DNA of 41,033 nt from CAZXCQ01 sp964639275 (lineage in GTDB: Bacteria > Desulfobacterota > DSM-4660 > Desulfatiglandales > Desulfatiglandaceae): contig CAZXCQ010000009.1 of assembly GCA_964639275.1 (NCBI GenBank), positions 1 to 41,033 on the forward strand, given 5' to 3'. Under the pieces are notes generated by a model. It did no database searches. It saw only the letters and a program-made list of their open reading frames with translations, and was not told the DNA's origin. Shown one piece after another: positions 9,023 to 16,813 of the stretch; position 1 is the first letter of the stretch; each line of letters starts with the position of its first letter. Made by a program: the position numbers and the translations under genes.

Positions 9023-9053
9023 CCCGGATAAACGTGAAATGGTAACATCTTAG

Positions 9054-9094
9054 GTAACCGTTCACGGGTTCAAAGGTTCAGGGGTTCAAGGTTG
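9054..9094 (-). repeat. TGAACCNN octamer repeat, copy 2 (inverted)
   Basis: Exact 41-of-41 reverse complement of 15-55, about 9 kb away. It lies 31 nt after the kinase stop and is preceded by GGTAACATCTTAG, which resembles the left end of the other repeat family in this window. Confidence 0.9.
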
Positions 9095-9256
9095 ATTTTT
9101 GTCCACGAATTCCATTCAAAAGGCATATTCATGTGAGACGCATATGGATTCGTTATTCGCAACCTTGAAATTGGCGGCGCATTGGCAAGCATATGGCAAG
9201 GGCAGCATGTTTTGTGAGGATTTGGGGCCTTTAGTTTTGTCCCCCGTCCCTAACCC

Positions 9257-9286
9257 TGAACGTTGAACCCAGAACCTGTGAACGCT
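9257..9286 (+). repeat. TGAACC repeat, degenerate copy 3
   Basis: Degenerate units TGAACGT, TGAACCCA, GAACCTG and TGAACGCT in the orientation of copy 1. Together with copy 2 they occupy much of the 289-nt kinase-waaA gap, which otherwise holds no supported gene. Confidence 0.7.
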
Positions 9287-9311
9287 CACCATCTTAGCGA
9301 GGCCCAATGAA

Positions 9312-10595
9312 ATGGCCATGTTTTTTTATGATTTCCTCTGGACGCTTATCCTTATTCTGGCGGTCCCCTTTGTGTCCCTGCTGGGAAAGGAACGGGTCTC
9401 GGAGAGATTGGCACTGAGGCTTCCGGAGTGCCCGGTGGGGGAGGGCAATTTGTGGATTCATGCGCTCTCAGTGGGGGAGGTGGTCTCGGCGATCCCCCTG
9501 GTAAAGGCCGTGCGGAAGAAATTCCCTGACACGGATGTTGTCTTCTCGGTTACCACCTCTAGGGGCATGGCCATCGCAAGAGACGGGGTGGGCTCAGACG
9601 TGAAGGCCCTGGTGACCATGCCACTGGATACATGGTGGTCTGTTCGACGAATGGTGAACTGCCTGAAGCCATCCATATTTATCCTGGTCGAAACAGACAT
9701 ATGGCCCGGCTTGATCCATCATCTACGGAAAAAAGGAATAAGGACAGTTTTGGTCAACGGTCGGATTTCTCCAAGGACCTTTGCTTCCTATCGAAGGCTG
9801 CCCACCCTTATCCGATGGATGTTTGAGCCGTTGGAATTGTGCCTCATGCAGTCGGACCTGGACAGAGAGAGACTATTGGAGATCGGGGTCGGACCCGGGA
9901 AGGTGAAGAACGTGGGAAACATCAAGTTTGACAGAAACTGGGAATTGATGGGTCAACCCGAACGTAAAGACTGGCTGCGCCTGCTTGGCGTCAGGCCAGG
10001 GATCCCCCTATGGGTCGCCGGTAGCCTCCATCGGGGTGAAGAGCGGTCGATCCTGGAGATCTTTCGGAGGCTTCTCACCCCTTTTCCCGGGCTGCGCCTT
10101 ATCCTTGTCCCCAGGGATATTGAGCGGTCGAGTGAGATCCGGAGCATTTCCCAGGGGATGGGATTTAAGACCGTGCTAAGGACCGCTCTATCGATGAACA
10201 GGGCACCCTATGAGGTCCTGATTCTTGACACGGTGGGTGAGCTCGGGCGAGTCTACGGACTCAGTACCATTAGTTTTGTTGGGGGGAGCCTGGTGCCGGT
10301 GGTGGGACATAACCTGCTCGAACCTGCCAGCTTTGGTTGTCCGGTGCTCTTTGGGCCGTATACACACAATTTTGTATCCATGTCCGAGTCGTTGACAGAG
10401 GCAGGGGGGGGCTTACGGGTGGCCGATGGTGAGGAACTCTTTGATAAGATGGAGATGCTCCTGTCAAACTCCGAGAAGAGGGATGAGATGGGGAGACTTG
10501 CAAGAGAATTTGTAGAGCAAAACCGAGGGGCCCTGGACCGGGTCCTGTCCTATATCGCAGACAGCTCCTGGCCGTTGGCCGATGATTCAAGATGA
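9312..10595 (+). CDS. waaA: 3-deoxy-D-manno-octulosonic acid (Kdo) transferase
   Basis: GT30 glycosyltransferase that adds Kdo from CMP-Kdo to the lipid A precursor at the inner face of the cytoplasmic membrane. The 427-residue length is typical. An N-terminal membrane anchor (FLWTLILILAVPFVSLLG) is followed by WIHALSVGEVVSAIPL, whose Glu56 is the likely catalytic base. Also present are ETDIWPGLI, VNGRIS, VGNIKFDR and the donor-site block HNLLEPASFGCPVLFGP. The start follows an AGCGAGG site; an ATG two codons later is an alternative. It overlaps lpxK by 4 nt (ATGA), opening a translationally coupled LPS operon. Sequence alone does not tell whether it adds one, two or more Kdo residues. Confidence 0.97.
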   Translation: MAMFFYDFLWTLILILAVPFVSLLGKERVSERLALRLPECPVGEGNLWIHALSVGEVVSAIPLVKAVRKKFPDTDVVFSVTTSRGMAIARDGVGSDVKALVTMPLDTWWSVRRMVNCLKPSIFILVETDIWPGLIHHLRKKGIRTVLVNGRISPRTFASYRRLPTLIRWMFEPLELCLMQSDLDRERLLEIGVGPGKVKNVGNIKFDRNWELMGQPERKDWLRLLGVRPGIPLWVAGSLHRGEERSILEIFRRLLTPFPGLRLILVPRDIERSSEIRSISQGMGFKTVLRTALSMNRAPYEVLILDTVGELGRVYGLSTISFVGGSLVPVVGHNLLEPASFGCPVLFGPYTHNFVSMSESLTEAGGGLRVADGEELFDKMEMLLSNSEKRDEMGRLAREFVEQNRGALDRVLSYIADSSWPLADDSR

Positions 10596-11692
10596 CCTTC
10601 CCCTTACTCAGACCCGACTGGTCAGAGCTCCACCGACAGGAATCCTTTGGGCCATGGACCTTGCCAATGGCCTTTTTTTCTTTGTTGTACGGGACAGGGG
10701 TGAGACTCCGGTTGTGGAGCTACGACCAGCGGCTGTTCCGACGGAGATCCCTCCCTGGTTTTGTGGTGAGTGTTGGAAACATAACGACCGGTGGTACCGG
10801 CAAGACCCCTGCGGTCGCAATGCTGGCAAACTGGGCCAGGGCCGAAGGACACAGGGTGGCCGTCCTCTCCAGGGGATATGGCGGAAGATACCGGGGTCAG
10901 GTAATGGCGGTATCCGATGGTCATCACATCAAGGCTAATCCAAAGGTTGCGGGGGATGAGGCATACCTACTGGCAAAAAGGCTTTTGGGGATTCCGGTGG
11001 TGGTATCAAAAAGACGATACCTGGCCGCCCTCTTTGCCCACGAGGAGTTTGGTGCCAACTTCTTTGTCCTGGATGACGGTTTTCAACACTTAGAGATTCG
11101 GCCAGACGTGAATCTTGCCCTTATTGATGCAACCAATCCCTTTGGAAATGGCAGGCTCCTTCCCTGGGGGCCACTGAGAGAACCGGTGCATCAGCTGGCG
11201 AGGGCAGACGCCTTTATCCTTACAAGGGTAAGCGGGCATGGTGCCGGCGAAAAAGCCCTGAGGCTTTTGCAGGATGCGTTTCCTTTGGTACCAGTCTTCT
11301 TTGCTGATCATGAGCCCGATAAGATCGTTTTGCCCCATTCAAAGGAGACCCATATGCCCGGGTCTTTAAGGGGGAAGAGGGTCTCGGCCTTTGCCGGTAT
11401 TGCCCGGCCGGAGGTATTCAAATTGGCCTTATTGAGATTGGGTGCGGAAGTGGTCTATTTCAAAGGGTTCAGGGATCACCATCAGTTTGAGAGCGATGAA
11501 ATCATGTCGATCATCCAGAGCGGCGAGGATCTCAAGAGCGACTATATCCTTACAACCGAAAAAGACTGGGTCCGGCTCGCCGGCATGGCCCTGGTATGCA
11601 GAAAGATGGGGTATCTGGGTGTTGAATTCAGGCTGGTCTCGCGGCAGGTTGACTTTTTTGGGATGATCAGAGATGGGATCGAGAGAAAATAG
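10592..11692 (+). CDS. lpxK: Tetraacyldisaccharide 4'-kinase
   Basis: Phosphorylates the 4' position of the tetraacyl disaccharide to give lipid IVA, a membrane-associated P-loop kinase step. The protein has 366 residues. The Walker A motif GNITTGGTGKTP lies at about residues 62-73, followed by VAVLSRGYGGR, VVVSKRR, FVLDDGFQH and LLPWGPLREP, all standard for LpxK. A membrane-anchoring hydrophobic N-terminus is present. The ATG overlaps the waaA stop, and the 3' end overlaps the next gene by 20 nt, so the genes are tightly coupled. The waaA-lpxK order means Kdo transfer and the preceding 4'-phosphorylation are made from one transcript. Confidence 0.96.
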   Translation: MTFPLLRPDWSELHRQESFGPWTLPMAFFSLLYGTGVRLRLWSYDQRLFRRRSLPGFVVSVGNITTGGTGKTPAVAMLANWARAEGHRVAVLSRGYGGRYRGQVMAVSDGHHIKANPKVAGDEAYLLAKRLLGIPVVVSKRRYLAALFAHEEFGANFFVLDDGFQHLEIRPDVNLALIDATNPFGNGRLLPWGPLREPVHQLARADAFILTRVSGHGAGEKALRLLQDAFPLVPVFFADHEPDKIVLPHSKETHMPGSLRGKRVSAFAGIARPEVFKLALLRLGAEVVYFKGFRDHHQFESDEIMSIIQSGEDLKSDYILTTEKDWVRLAGMALVCRKMGYLGVEFRLVSRQVDFFGMIRDGIERK

Positions 11693-12599
11693 ACATCTTT
11701 ATCCAATCACCTATGGGCTCCTTTATGTCCTGGTGTGGCTTGTCTCTTTAATCCCGTTTCATATAGGACAGCGGTTGGGCAGGATATTTGGGAGGTGTCT
11801 AGCCGGGGTCATGGGTGGCCGTATCAAGGTGTCGTTGCAGAACCTTCGCCATGTGTACGGAGATCGGATGAGCGGACCGGAACTGAGGCAACTCAACACC
11901 AGGGTGGTGATGCATTTTGCCCAGATGATATTTGAGACCCCCCATATCCTGAGATTGAGGCCTGAAAACCTTGATAGATACGTGGTCTTTGAAAACGGGA
12001 AGAGTTTTCATAGGGCCATGAAAGCGGGTAAGGGGGTCTTTATCCTGACCGGTCACTTCGGAAACTGGGAACTGATGTCTGCTGCGGTATCCCTCCGGTT
12101 TGCCCCCAAGGGTGCCGTGATTGCAAGGCCCATTGACTTTTTGCCGGCCGAGCGGCTGATGTACAAACTCCGTTCGCGGTTTGGCAATCAGATCATCCCC
12201 AAGCAACGGGCCATGCGGCGGGTGATAAAGGCCGTAAAAGACAATAGGGCCATCGGTTTCTTGATGGATCAAAATGTGGACTGGTACGAAGGGGTGTTTG
12301 TTCGATTCCTGGGGAGACCTGCCTGTACAAACAAGGGTCTGGCCCTAGTGGCCTTGAGGACGGGGACGCCTGTTATCCCGGTGTTTTCAGTGAGGCAGAA
12401 GGACGGGAGATATCGCATCATTTTTGAAAGCGAGGTGGAACTGGTAAGGACGGGTAACAAGACCACGGACCTGGAGGAAAACACACAACGTTTTTCTGAG
12501 ATTATCGAAAGATATGTCAGCCAGTATCCCGATCAGTGGTTCTGGTTTCACAGACGCTGGAAGACAAAACCCTATTGTCCGCTGCCAGATGGCTACTGA
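11673..12599 (+). CDS. Lipid A biosynthesis lauroyl/myristoyl acyltransferase (LpxL/HtrB family)
   Basis: Late acyltransferase that adds a secondary acyl chain from acyl-ACP to Kdo-lipid A at the inner membrane. The protein has 308 residues, with an N-terminal membrane helix near residues 12-30 and the catalytic HX4E motif as H128-FGNW-E133 in LTGHFGNWELMS. Further conserved blocks are the RPIDFLPAERL region and GFLMDQNVDWYEGVFVRFLG, and the end is QWFWFHRRWKT. The family is clear, but whether it acts as LpxL, LpxM or LpxP (position and chain length) cannot be read from sequence. It overlaps lpxK by 20 nt and is followed by a 131-nt gap before waaF. Confidence 0.93.
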   Translation: MGSRENRHLYPITYGLLYVLVWLVSLIPFHIGQRLGRIFGRCLAGVMGGRIKVSLQNLRHVYGDRMSGPELRQLNTRVVMHFAQMIFETPHILRLRPENLDRYVVFENGKSFHRAMKAGKGVFILTGHFGNWELMSAAVSLRFAPKGAVIARPIDFLPAERLMYKLRSRFGNQIIPKQRAMRRVIKAVKDNRAIGFLMDQNVDWYEGVFVRFLGRPACTNKGLALVALRTGTPVIPVFSVRQKDGRYRIIFESEVELVRTGNKTTDLEENTQRFSEIIERYVSQYPDQWFWFHRRWKTKPYCPLPDGY

Positions 12600-12730
12600 T
12601 CAAAAGGCCTGCAACAGGCAGCCAGGGGATCGCTCCGGTTGTAAACTGAACTCCGGGGACCAATGATCCGGGTCCCACAGGGCTCAAAGACATGCAAAGG
12701 GTGAGGGGTAAGAGACATATTGACAAATCC

Positions 12731-13762
12731 ATGATCAAGCGCATCCTTGTCCGCGCCACCAACTGGGTGGGAGATGCGGTGATGAGCCTTCCGGCACTGG
12801 AGGCCGTCAGGGCGAATTTCCCTTCGAGTTCCCTGACAGTGCTGGCAAAGCCATGGGTCCTGCCCCTTTTTGAGGGCCATCCCATGGTGGACCAGGTTGT
12901 CCCCTTTGACAAAGGGGAGGGGGGTTTTACCGGTCTTGGGGAGATGGCCCGGGTGATCAGATTGATCCGGAAAAAAAGATTTGACCTGGCCATCCTTTTC
13001 CAGAACGCATTTGAGGCCGCCCTTCTGGCCTACCTGGGCGGGATCCGGTTTAGAGTCGGTTATCGAACAGATGGCCGGGGACCCCTGTTGACCCATGGCG
13101 TAATCAGGGACAATAAAGTCCTGAAGGTTCATCAGGTAGAATACTACCTCTCCATCTTGAGGGGGATGGGCTGGCCGGCAACAGGACGCAATCCAACTGT
13201 CCATGTGGGGGAAAAGGACTTAGAAAGGGCGGTCAATCTCCTTGCCTCCAGCGGTATCGGGGAGACGGAATCCCTGATCGGTCTGGGTCCTGGTGCCATG
13301 TTCGGGGGGAGCAAGCGATGGCCCCCTGACCGATTCGCCCGGATCGGGGACCGGGCCGCCGAGCAGTGGGGTGCAAGGGTCCTGTTGTTTGGGAGTGCCA
13401 GGGAAAGGGATATCTGTGAGGCGGTGTGTCAGGGCATGGGACGTGCCCCGCTAAATCTCTGTGGCCGGACTTCACTTGGGCAGGCAATGGGTCTGATTCG
13501 CCTTTGTCACCTTTTTGTGACGAATGACTCAGGCCTTATGCACATCAGCGCTGCCCTGGGAGTGCCAACGGTAGCGATATTCGGGTCAACCGACCCCCAT
13601 GCCACCGGTCCGAGGGGGTCAAGGGTGACGACTGTGAGGCACGAAGTTGAGTGTGCCCCCTGCCTGAGATCGGAGTGCCCCACCGATCACCGGTGTATGC
13701 TATCTATCAAGACCGACGAGGTCTGGGAGGCAATGGAGAAGTCAAAGGAGGAGATCGGGTGA
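12731..13762 (+). CDS. waaF: ADP-heptose:LPS heptosyltransferase II
   Basis: GT9 glycosyltransferase adding the second L-glycero-D-manno-heptose to the LPS inner core. From the ATG at 12731 the protein has 343 residues and begins, like known WaaF proteins, with IKRILVRATNWVGDAVMSLP. An in-frame ATG at 12692 would add 13 basic residues; neither start has a strong ribosome-binding site. The donor-binding half has IGLGPGAMFGGSKRWP and the typical LFVTNDSGLMHISAALGVPTVAIFGSTDP. A cysteine cluster near the C-terminus (CAPCLRSECPTDHRC) resembles that of other WaaF/WaaC proteins. The stop overlaps the GTG start of gmhB. Confidence 0.93.
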   Translation: MIKRILVRATNWVGDAVMSLPALEAVRANFPSSSLTVLAKPWVLPLFEGHPMVDQVVPFDKGEGGFTGLGEMARVIRLIRKKRFDLAILFQNAFEAALLAYLGGIRFRVGYRTDGRGPLLTHGVIRDNKVLKVHQVEYYLSILRGMGWPATGRNPTVHVGEKDLERAVNLLASSGIGETESLIGLGPGAMFGGSKRWPPDRFARIGDRAAEQWGARVLLFGSARERDICEAVCQGMGRAPLNLCGRTSLGQAMGLIRLCHLFVTNDSGLMHISAALGVPTVAIFGSTDPHATGPRGSRVTTVRHEVECAPCLRSECPTDHRCMLSIKTDEVWEAMEKSKEEIG

Positions 13763-14355
13763 GCAGGCCGGCGGTCTTTATCGACAGGGACGGCACCATA
13801 AACGAGCAGAGGGGGTATATTAACCACATCACGCGATTTGTCATCCTGCCGGGTGTGGCCAAGGCCATTCGGCTCTTGAATAGCCATGGCTTCTTGGCAA
13901 TTGTGGTGTCTAACCAGTCCGGCGTTGCCCGGGGCTATTTCCCGATGGAGCTGGTTTATGAAGTACACGACCTCCTGAGGGGCCTGCTCGAAAAAGAACT
14001 CGCCTTTATCGATGGGATCTTTTTCTGTCCACATTACCCGAGGGGGGAACGGCAAGAATATAGTATTGACTGCAACTGCAGAAAGCCGCGGCCAGGGTTG
14101 ATCCACAAGGCCCTCGAGAATTTCAATATTGACATGTCACGCTCCTATGTCATCGGAGACCGATATACCGACATAGAACTGGCCGACCGATGTGGGCTCG
14201 CAGGAATTCTGGTCAAGACCGGCTATGGTCTGGGGGACCTGAAATATGTGTTCCCACAAGGCCCTCTCAAACCCCTTTATGTGGCCGATGATCTACTGGA
14301 TGCCGTTCAATGGATCGTTGAGAATACCAGGGCAGGGGGCAGCGGAGAGGCCTAA
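13759..14355 (+). CDS. gmhB: D-glycero-beta-D-manno-heptose-1,7-bisphosphate 7-phosphatase
   Basis: HAD-superfamily phosphatase that removes the 7-phosphate during ADP-heptose synthesis in the cytoplasm. The GTG at 13759 is chosen because GGAGGAG lies just upstream, it overlaps the waaF stop (GTGA), and the 198-residue product matches GmhB. The HAD motif I is FIDRDGT (Asp9, Asp11), motif II is VVSNQSG, the zinc-binding Cys/His loop is CPHYPRG to DCNCRKP, and motif IV is VIGDRYTDIELA. It sits between waaF and waaC, so a precursor enzyme and both heptosyltransferases are made together. Other ADP-heptose genes (gmhA, hldE, hldD) are not in the window. Confidence 0.95.
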   Translation: MSRPAVFIDRDGTINEQRGYINHITRFVILPGVAKAIRLLNSHGFLAIVVSNQSGVARGYFPMELVYEVHDLLRGLLEKELAFIDGIFFCPHYPRGERQEYSIDCNCRKPRPGLIHKALENFNIDMSRSYVIGDRYTDIELADRCGLAGILVKTGYGLGDLKYVFPQGPLKPLYVADDLLDAVQWIVENTRAGGSGEA

Positions 14356-14374
14356 CCCGGAGGGGCTCTTATCG

Positions 14375-15451
14375 ATGCCGCATCAGCGACCCAAAAGCCT
14401 TTTGATCATCAAATTGAGTGCCATTGGAGACGTGGTGCACGCGCTTCCTTTTCTGGAGGTGCTGAGAAAAAACCTCCCAGATACCCGGATAGACTGGCTG
14501 GTGGAAGAGGAGGCCTTTGGGATCATCGAGGGACATCCGGCTATTGATCGGATTGTGGTCTCCCGGAGGAAGTCATGGCAAAAGGGCCTGATGAAAGGGA
14601 CGAAAGGGGCCTTTGCGGTCTTTAGGGAGGTGAGCGGCCTTTTAACGGAGTTGCGGGCACAGGACTATGACCTGGTCATTGACCTCCAGGGTCTGCTCAA
14701 GAGCGGTGTCCTGACCGGGCTTTCAAGGGGCAGCAGGAAGATTGGCATGACCGGCTCCAGGGAGGGGGGACGGATCTTTCTCAATGAGCGCCCTGTGCCG
14801 GTGGACTATGACCAGCACGCAATTGACCGGTATCTGCGGGTGGCGCAATATCTGGGATGCGCCCCCGTCCCCTGGAAAGGGATAATACCGATCCACGGTA
14901 CTCAAAAGGAGCGGATGGATGAGATACTGAATGCCGACGGCCTCAGGGAAGCCCCCCTGGTGGCCATAAACCCCCTTGCCAGATGGCCGACAAAACTCTG
15001 GGAACCGCAGCGATTTGCATCGCTCGCAGACCGAGTTCAGGATGACCTGGGCTGTAAGATCATCTTTACCGGGAGTGTGCCAGACAGACCGGTCATCAAA
15101 GCCATTTCAGATCGGATGAGAACACGTTCTATGAATCTGGCCGGTGATACCGATCTAAAAGAGCTGGCATATCTCTATAGCCGGTGTAGGGCTCTCATTA
15201 CAACGGATACCGGGCCGATGCATATGGCGGTTGCCATGGGATGCCCTGTGGTGGCACTATTTGGGCCGACTGCACCGTGGCGGACCGGTCCCTACGGGCC
15301 CGGCGGCCACACAGTCATCCGGGCAGGTCTTGAATGCAGCCCGTGTTTTAGGAAGAGATGCACAGACTGGGTCTGCATGAAGGAGATCAGGGTGGCAGCG
15401 GTATTTGAGGCCGTTAACGAGACAATAAAGAGATCGACAACCAACACTTAG
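14375..15451 (+). CDS. waaC: Heptosyltransferase I (WaaC-type, GT9)
   Basis: Transfers the first heptose to Kdo of the LPS inner core. The ATG at 14375 has a GGAGGGG site upstream and gives 358 residues starting with the GT9 N-terminal sequence LLIIKLSAIGDVVHALPFL; the longer frame from 14246 overlaps gmhB and is not supported. Conserved blocks include DLVIDLQGLLKSG, NPLARWPTKLWEPQRF and ITTDTGPMHMAVAMGCPVVALFGPTAPWRTGP. WaaC is preferred over WaaF for this copy because of the IDLQGLLKS and AINPLARWPTK features and because a WaaF-like gene is already present upstream; the exact acceptor is inferred. Confidence 0.9.
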   Translation: MPHQRPKSLLIIKLSAIGDVVHALPFLEVLRKNLPDTRIDWLVEEEAFGIIEGHPAIDRIVVSRRKSWQKGLMKGTKGAFAVFREVSGLLTELRAQDYDLVIDLQGLLKSGVLTGLSRGSRKIGMTGSREGGRIFLNERPVPVDYDQHAIDRYLRVAQYLGCAPVPWKGIIPIHGTQKERMDEILNADGLREAPLVAINPLARWPTKLWEPQRFASLADRVQDDLGCKIIFTGSVPDRPVIKAISDRMRTRSMNLAGDTDLKELAYLYSRCRALITTDTGPMHMAVAMGCPVVALFGPTAPWRTGPYGPGGHTVIRAGLECSPCFRKRCTDWVCMKEIRVAAVFEAVNETIKRSTTNT

Positions 15452-15467
15452 ACAAGAGGAGAGAAAA

Positions 15468-15647
15468 ATGGCCATAAGCAAGGAACTACTGGACATCCTG
15501 GCGTGCCCCAAGTGCAAGGGCGATATCTATCTTACAGAGGCCGGCGACGGCCTTATCTGCGATAACTGCAAACTCTTATACGAGATCAAGGATGATATCC
15601 CCATCATGCTGATTGATGAGGCGAGGCCCTTGGAAGGTGGGGACTGA
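15468..15647 (+). CDS. Trm112/YcaR-like small zinc-ribbon protein
   Basis: A 59-residue protein with a strong AAGAGGAGAG ribosome-binding site, beginning 16 nt after waaC. Two CxxC pairs (Cys13/Cys16 in LACPKCKG and Cys31/Cys34 in CDNCKLLY) form a probable zinc ribbon, followed by EIKDDIPIMLIDEA, the Trm112/UPF0434 ending. In eukaryotes Trm112 activates methyltransferases; the bacterial short forms are uncharacterised. In Escherichia coli the homologue ycaR lies between lpxK and kdsB, so an LPS-operon position is conserved across distant proteobacteria and hints at a role there (inference). It is the last gene of this operon; the next gene is convergent and 11 nt away. Confidence 0.9.
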   Translation: MAISKELLDILACPKCKGDIYLTEAGDGLICDNCKLLYEIKDDIPIMLIDEARPLEGGD

Positions 15648-15658
15648 AAAAAAGGTGT

Positions 15659-15937
15659 TCAAGAGAGGGCATCCTCCCGGCTGGAACTGCTTTTTCTTGG
15701 CCTTGTAAATATGATTCTGTACTGGTCTTCAAACCCGTTATAGCACCGCTGGCAGCTGGGTCCCGGTGGGGTTTCCGGGGCATCAGGTGTCTCTCCGGCC
15801 TTGGGAAACGGTTCAAGATGGACCTCAAACCCGGCCTCTCTGTATGTCTCCACTGCCTCTGAAAGGCGGGGTTCGTTTGCCACGAACCGTCTGGTCCAGC
15901 CCTCACGGCTCAGGAATTGGTCTCTTGACTCTTTCAC
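15659..15937 (-). CDS. Conserved hypothetical small protein with CxxC
   Basis: An unrecognised protein of about 92 residues. The start is taken as GTG 15937, which begins one base after the stop of the upstream gene; an ATG at 16015 would overlap that gene by 77 nt. No clear ribosome-binding site is seen, so translation is probably coupled. The sequence contains WTRRFVANEPRLSEAVETY, GFEVHLEPFP, a single SCQRCYNGFEDQYRIIFTRP motif with CxxC, and a polar Ser-rich tail. It looks like a small soluble alpha/beta protein; one CxxC alone suggests a redox or shared metal site (inference). It is third in a minus-strand unit after acetoacetyl-CoA synthetase. No function is assigned. Confidence 0.65.
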   Translation of the reverse strand: MKESRDQFLSREGWTRRFVANEPRLSEAVETYREAGFEVHLEPFPKAGETPDAPETPPGPSCQRCYNGFEDQYRIIFTRPRKSSSSREDALS

Positions 15938-15938
15938 G

Positions 15939-16808
15939 TCAACCGGTTTCTTGGTGGCCCAGCAGGAGGAGGGTCTTTTTTGAAAGATGCGAGAGGACCC
16001 ATCTCTTGGGGTCATTTCTATTTTCTGACACTGGAGGCAGATCGGTCGAGGTGACCCTGGCTCGAACGGGATCCGATCCCTCGGACGTCAATCCCTTGGA
16101 ATCCCTTGATATTATCAGCCCCCTGTCTTCAAATATCTCCAGGACATACTGCATCACATATTTATTGAGGGTGAGGAGGGTAACCTGATCGGTCAAATAC
16201 CCCCCAAAGAGACCAAACCAGGCCTCCAGTACCTGCCCGATATGGTGTTCCTCCACCAGGGAGGTGGTCTCCGTGCCGGGGAGGTCCTGGAACAGGGACC
16301 CGGGAGATGCCCCTTCTTCAATTGCCCCGGCAAGTGGCGAGCCTTGCCGTCTCAATCGCTTTAGGCCCTCCTCCACCGCGGTTCGATCTTCTTCCAACTG
16401 GCGGGCCAAATGGAGCGTGAGATGCCACTTCAGGGTATTTTTCTGAGAGAATTCATCGGGGCCCTCCCCCATCTGTCGGAGCATCTGTCTGATCTCCCAC
16501 GGGGTATCCTCCGAGGGCGCCTTTTTTAGGGTTACACTCAGGAAGGTGGCGTAACCCTTGTCCGGGTTTTGACGCATCCAGAGCTGGTATTCGGAAAGGA
16601 GCCTGATAAAACCCCTGTCAGGCCTCAGGCCCTCAGGGGGGCGCTGGACTCGAACAAGTGATGCATCAGCCGATTCTGTCCCTGAGACGGGCCCCTCCAT
16701 AAACCAGGGCCGATAGATGGTCAGCGGAGCAAAATGGGCGAGAACCCTCTCCAGATCACTTTTGCCCAGATCGGTGTGAGGGAAAAGGGTCGCAGGCCTT
16801 TTGGTCAA
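15939..16808 (-). CDS. Conserved hypothetical protein
   Basis: A 289-residue protein that I cannot assign to a named family with a function. It starts at TTG 16808, five bases after the acetoacetyl-CoA synthetase stop, with GGGAGGA about 12 nt upstream. There is no signal peptide or membrane helix. It is rich in predicted helices and charged residues: LERVLAHFAPLTIYRPWFME, LLSEYQLWMRQNPDKGYATF, KWHLTLHLARQLEEDR and LEAWFGLFGGYLT are the most distinctive stretches. It looks like a soluble cytoplasmic helical protein. Its tight linkage with the synthetase on one side and the CxxC protein on the other suggests one transcript, but not a known pathway. Confidence 0.7.
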   Translation of the reverse strand: MTKRPATLFPHTDLGKSDLERVLAHFAPLTIYRPWFMEGPVSGTESADASLVRVQRPPEGLRPDRGFIRLLSEYQLWMRQNPDKGYATFLSVTLKKAPSEDTPWEIRQMLRQMGEGPDEFSQKNTLKWHLTLHLARQLEEDRTAVEEGLKRLRRQGSPLAGAIEEGASPGSLFQDLPGTETTSLVEEHHIGQVLEAWFGLFGGYLTDQVTLLTLNKYVMQYVLEIFEDRGLIISRDSKGLTSEGSDPVRARVTSTDLPPVSENRNDPKRWVLSHLSKKTLLLLGHQETG

Positions 16809-16813
16809 AGCGA

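Noticed and set aside
15..9094. The 9-kb segment as a composite transposon bounded by inverted repeats
   Set aside because: The interior is tRNA, glyQS, mltA, lpxC and a kinase with no transposase or integrase, and the repeat ends are simple octamer arrays with further degenerate copies outside.
15604..15906. 100-codon minus-strand frame overlapping the Trm112-like gene
   Set aside because: It overlaps two better-supported genes in other frames, and its composition (Pro/Arg-rich, no pattern) is that of a shadow frame.
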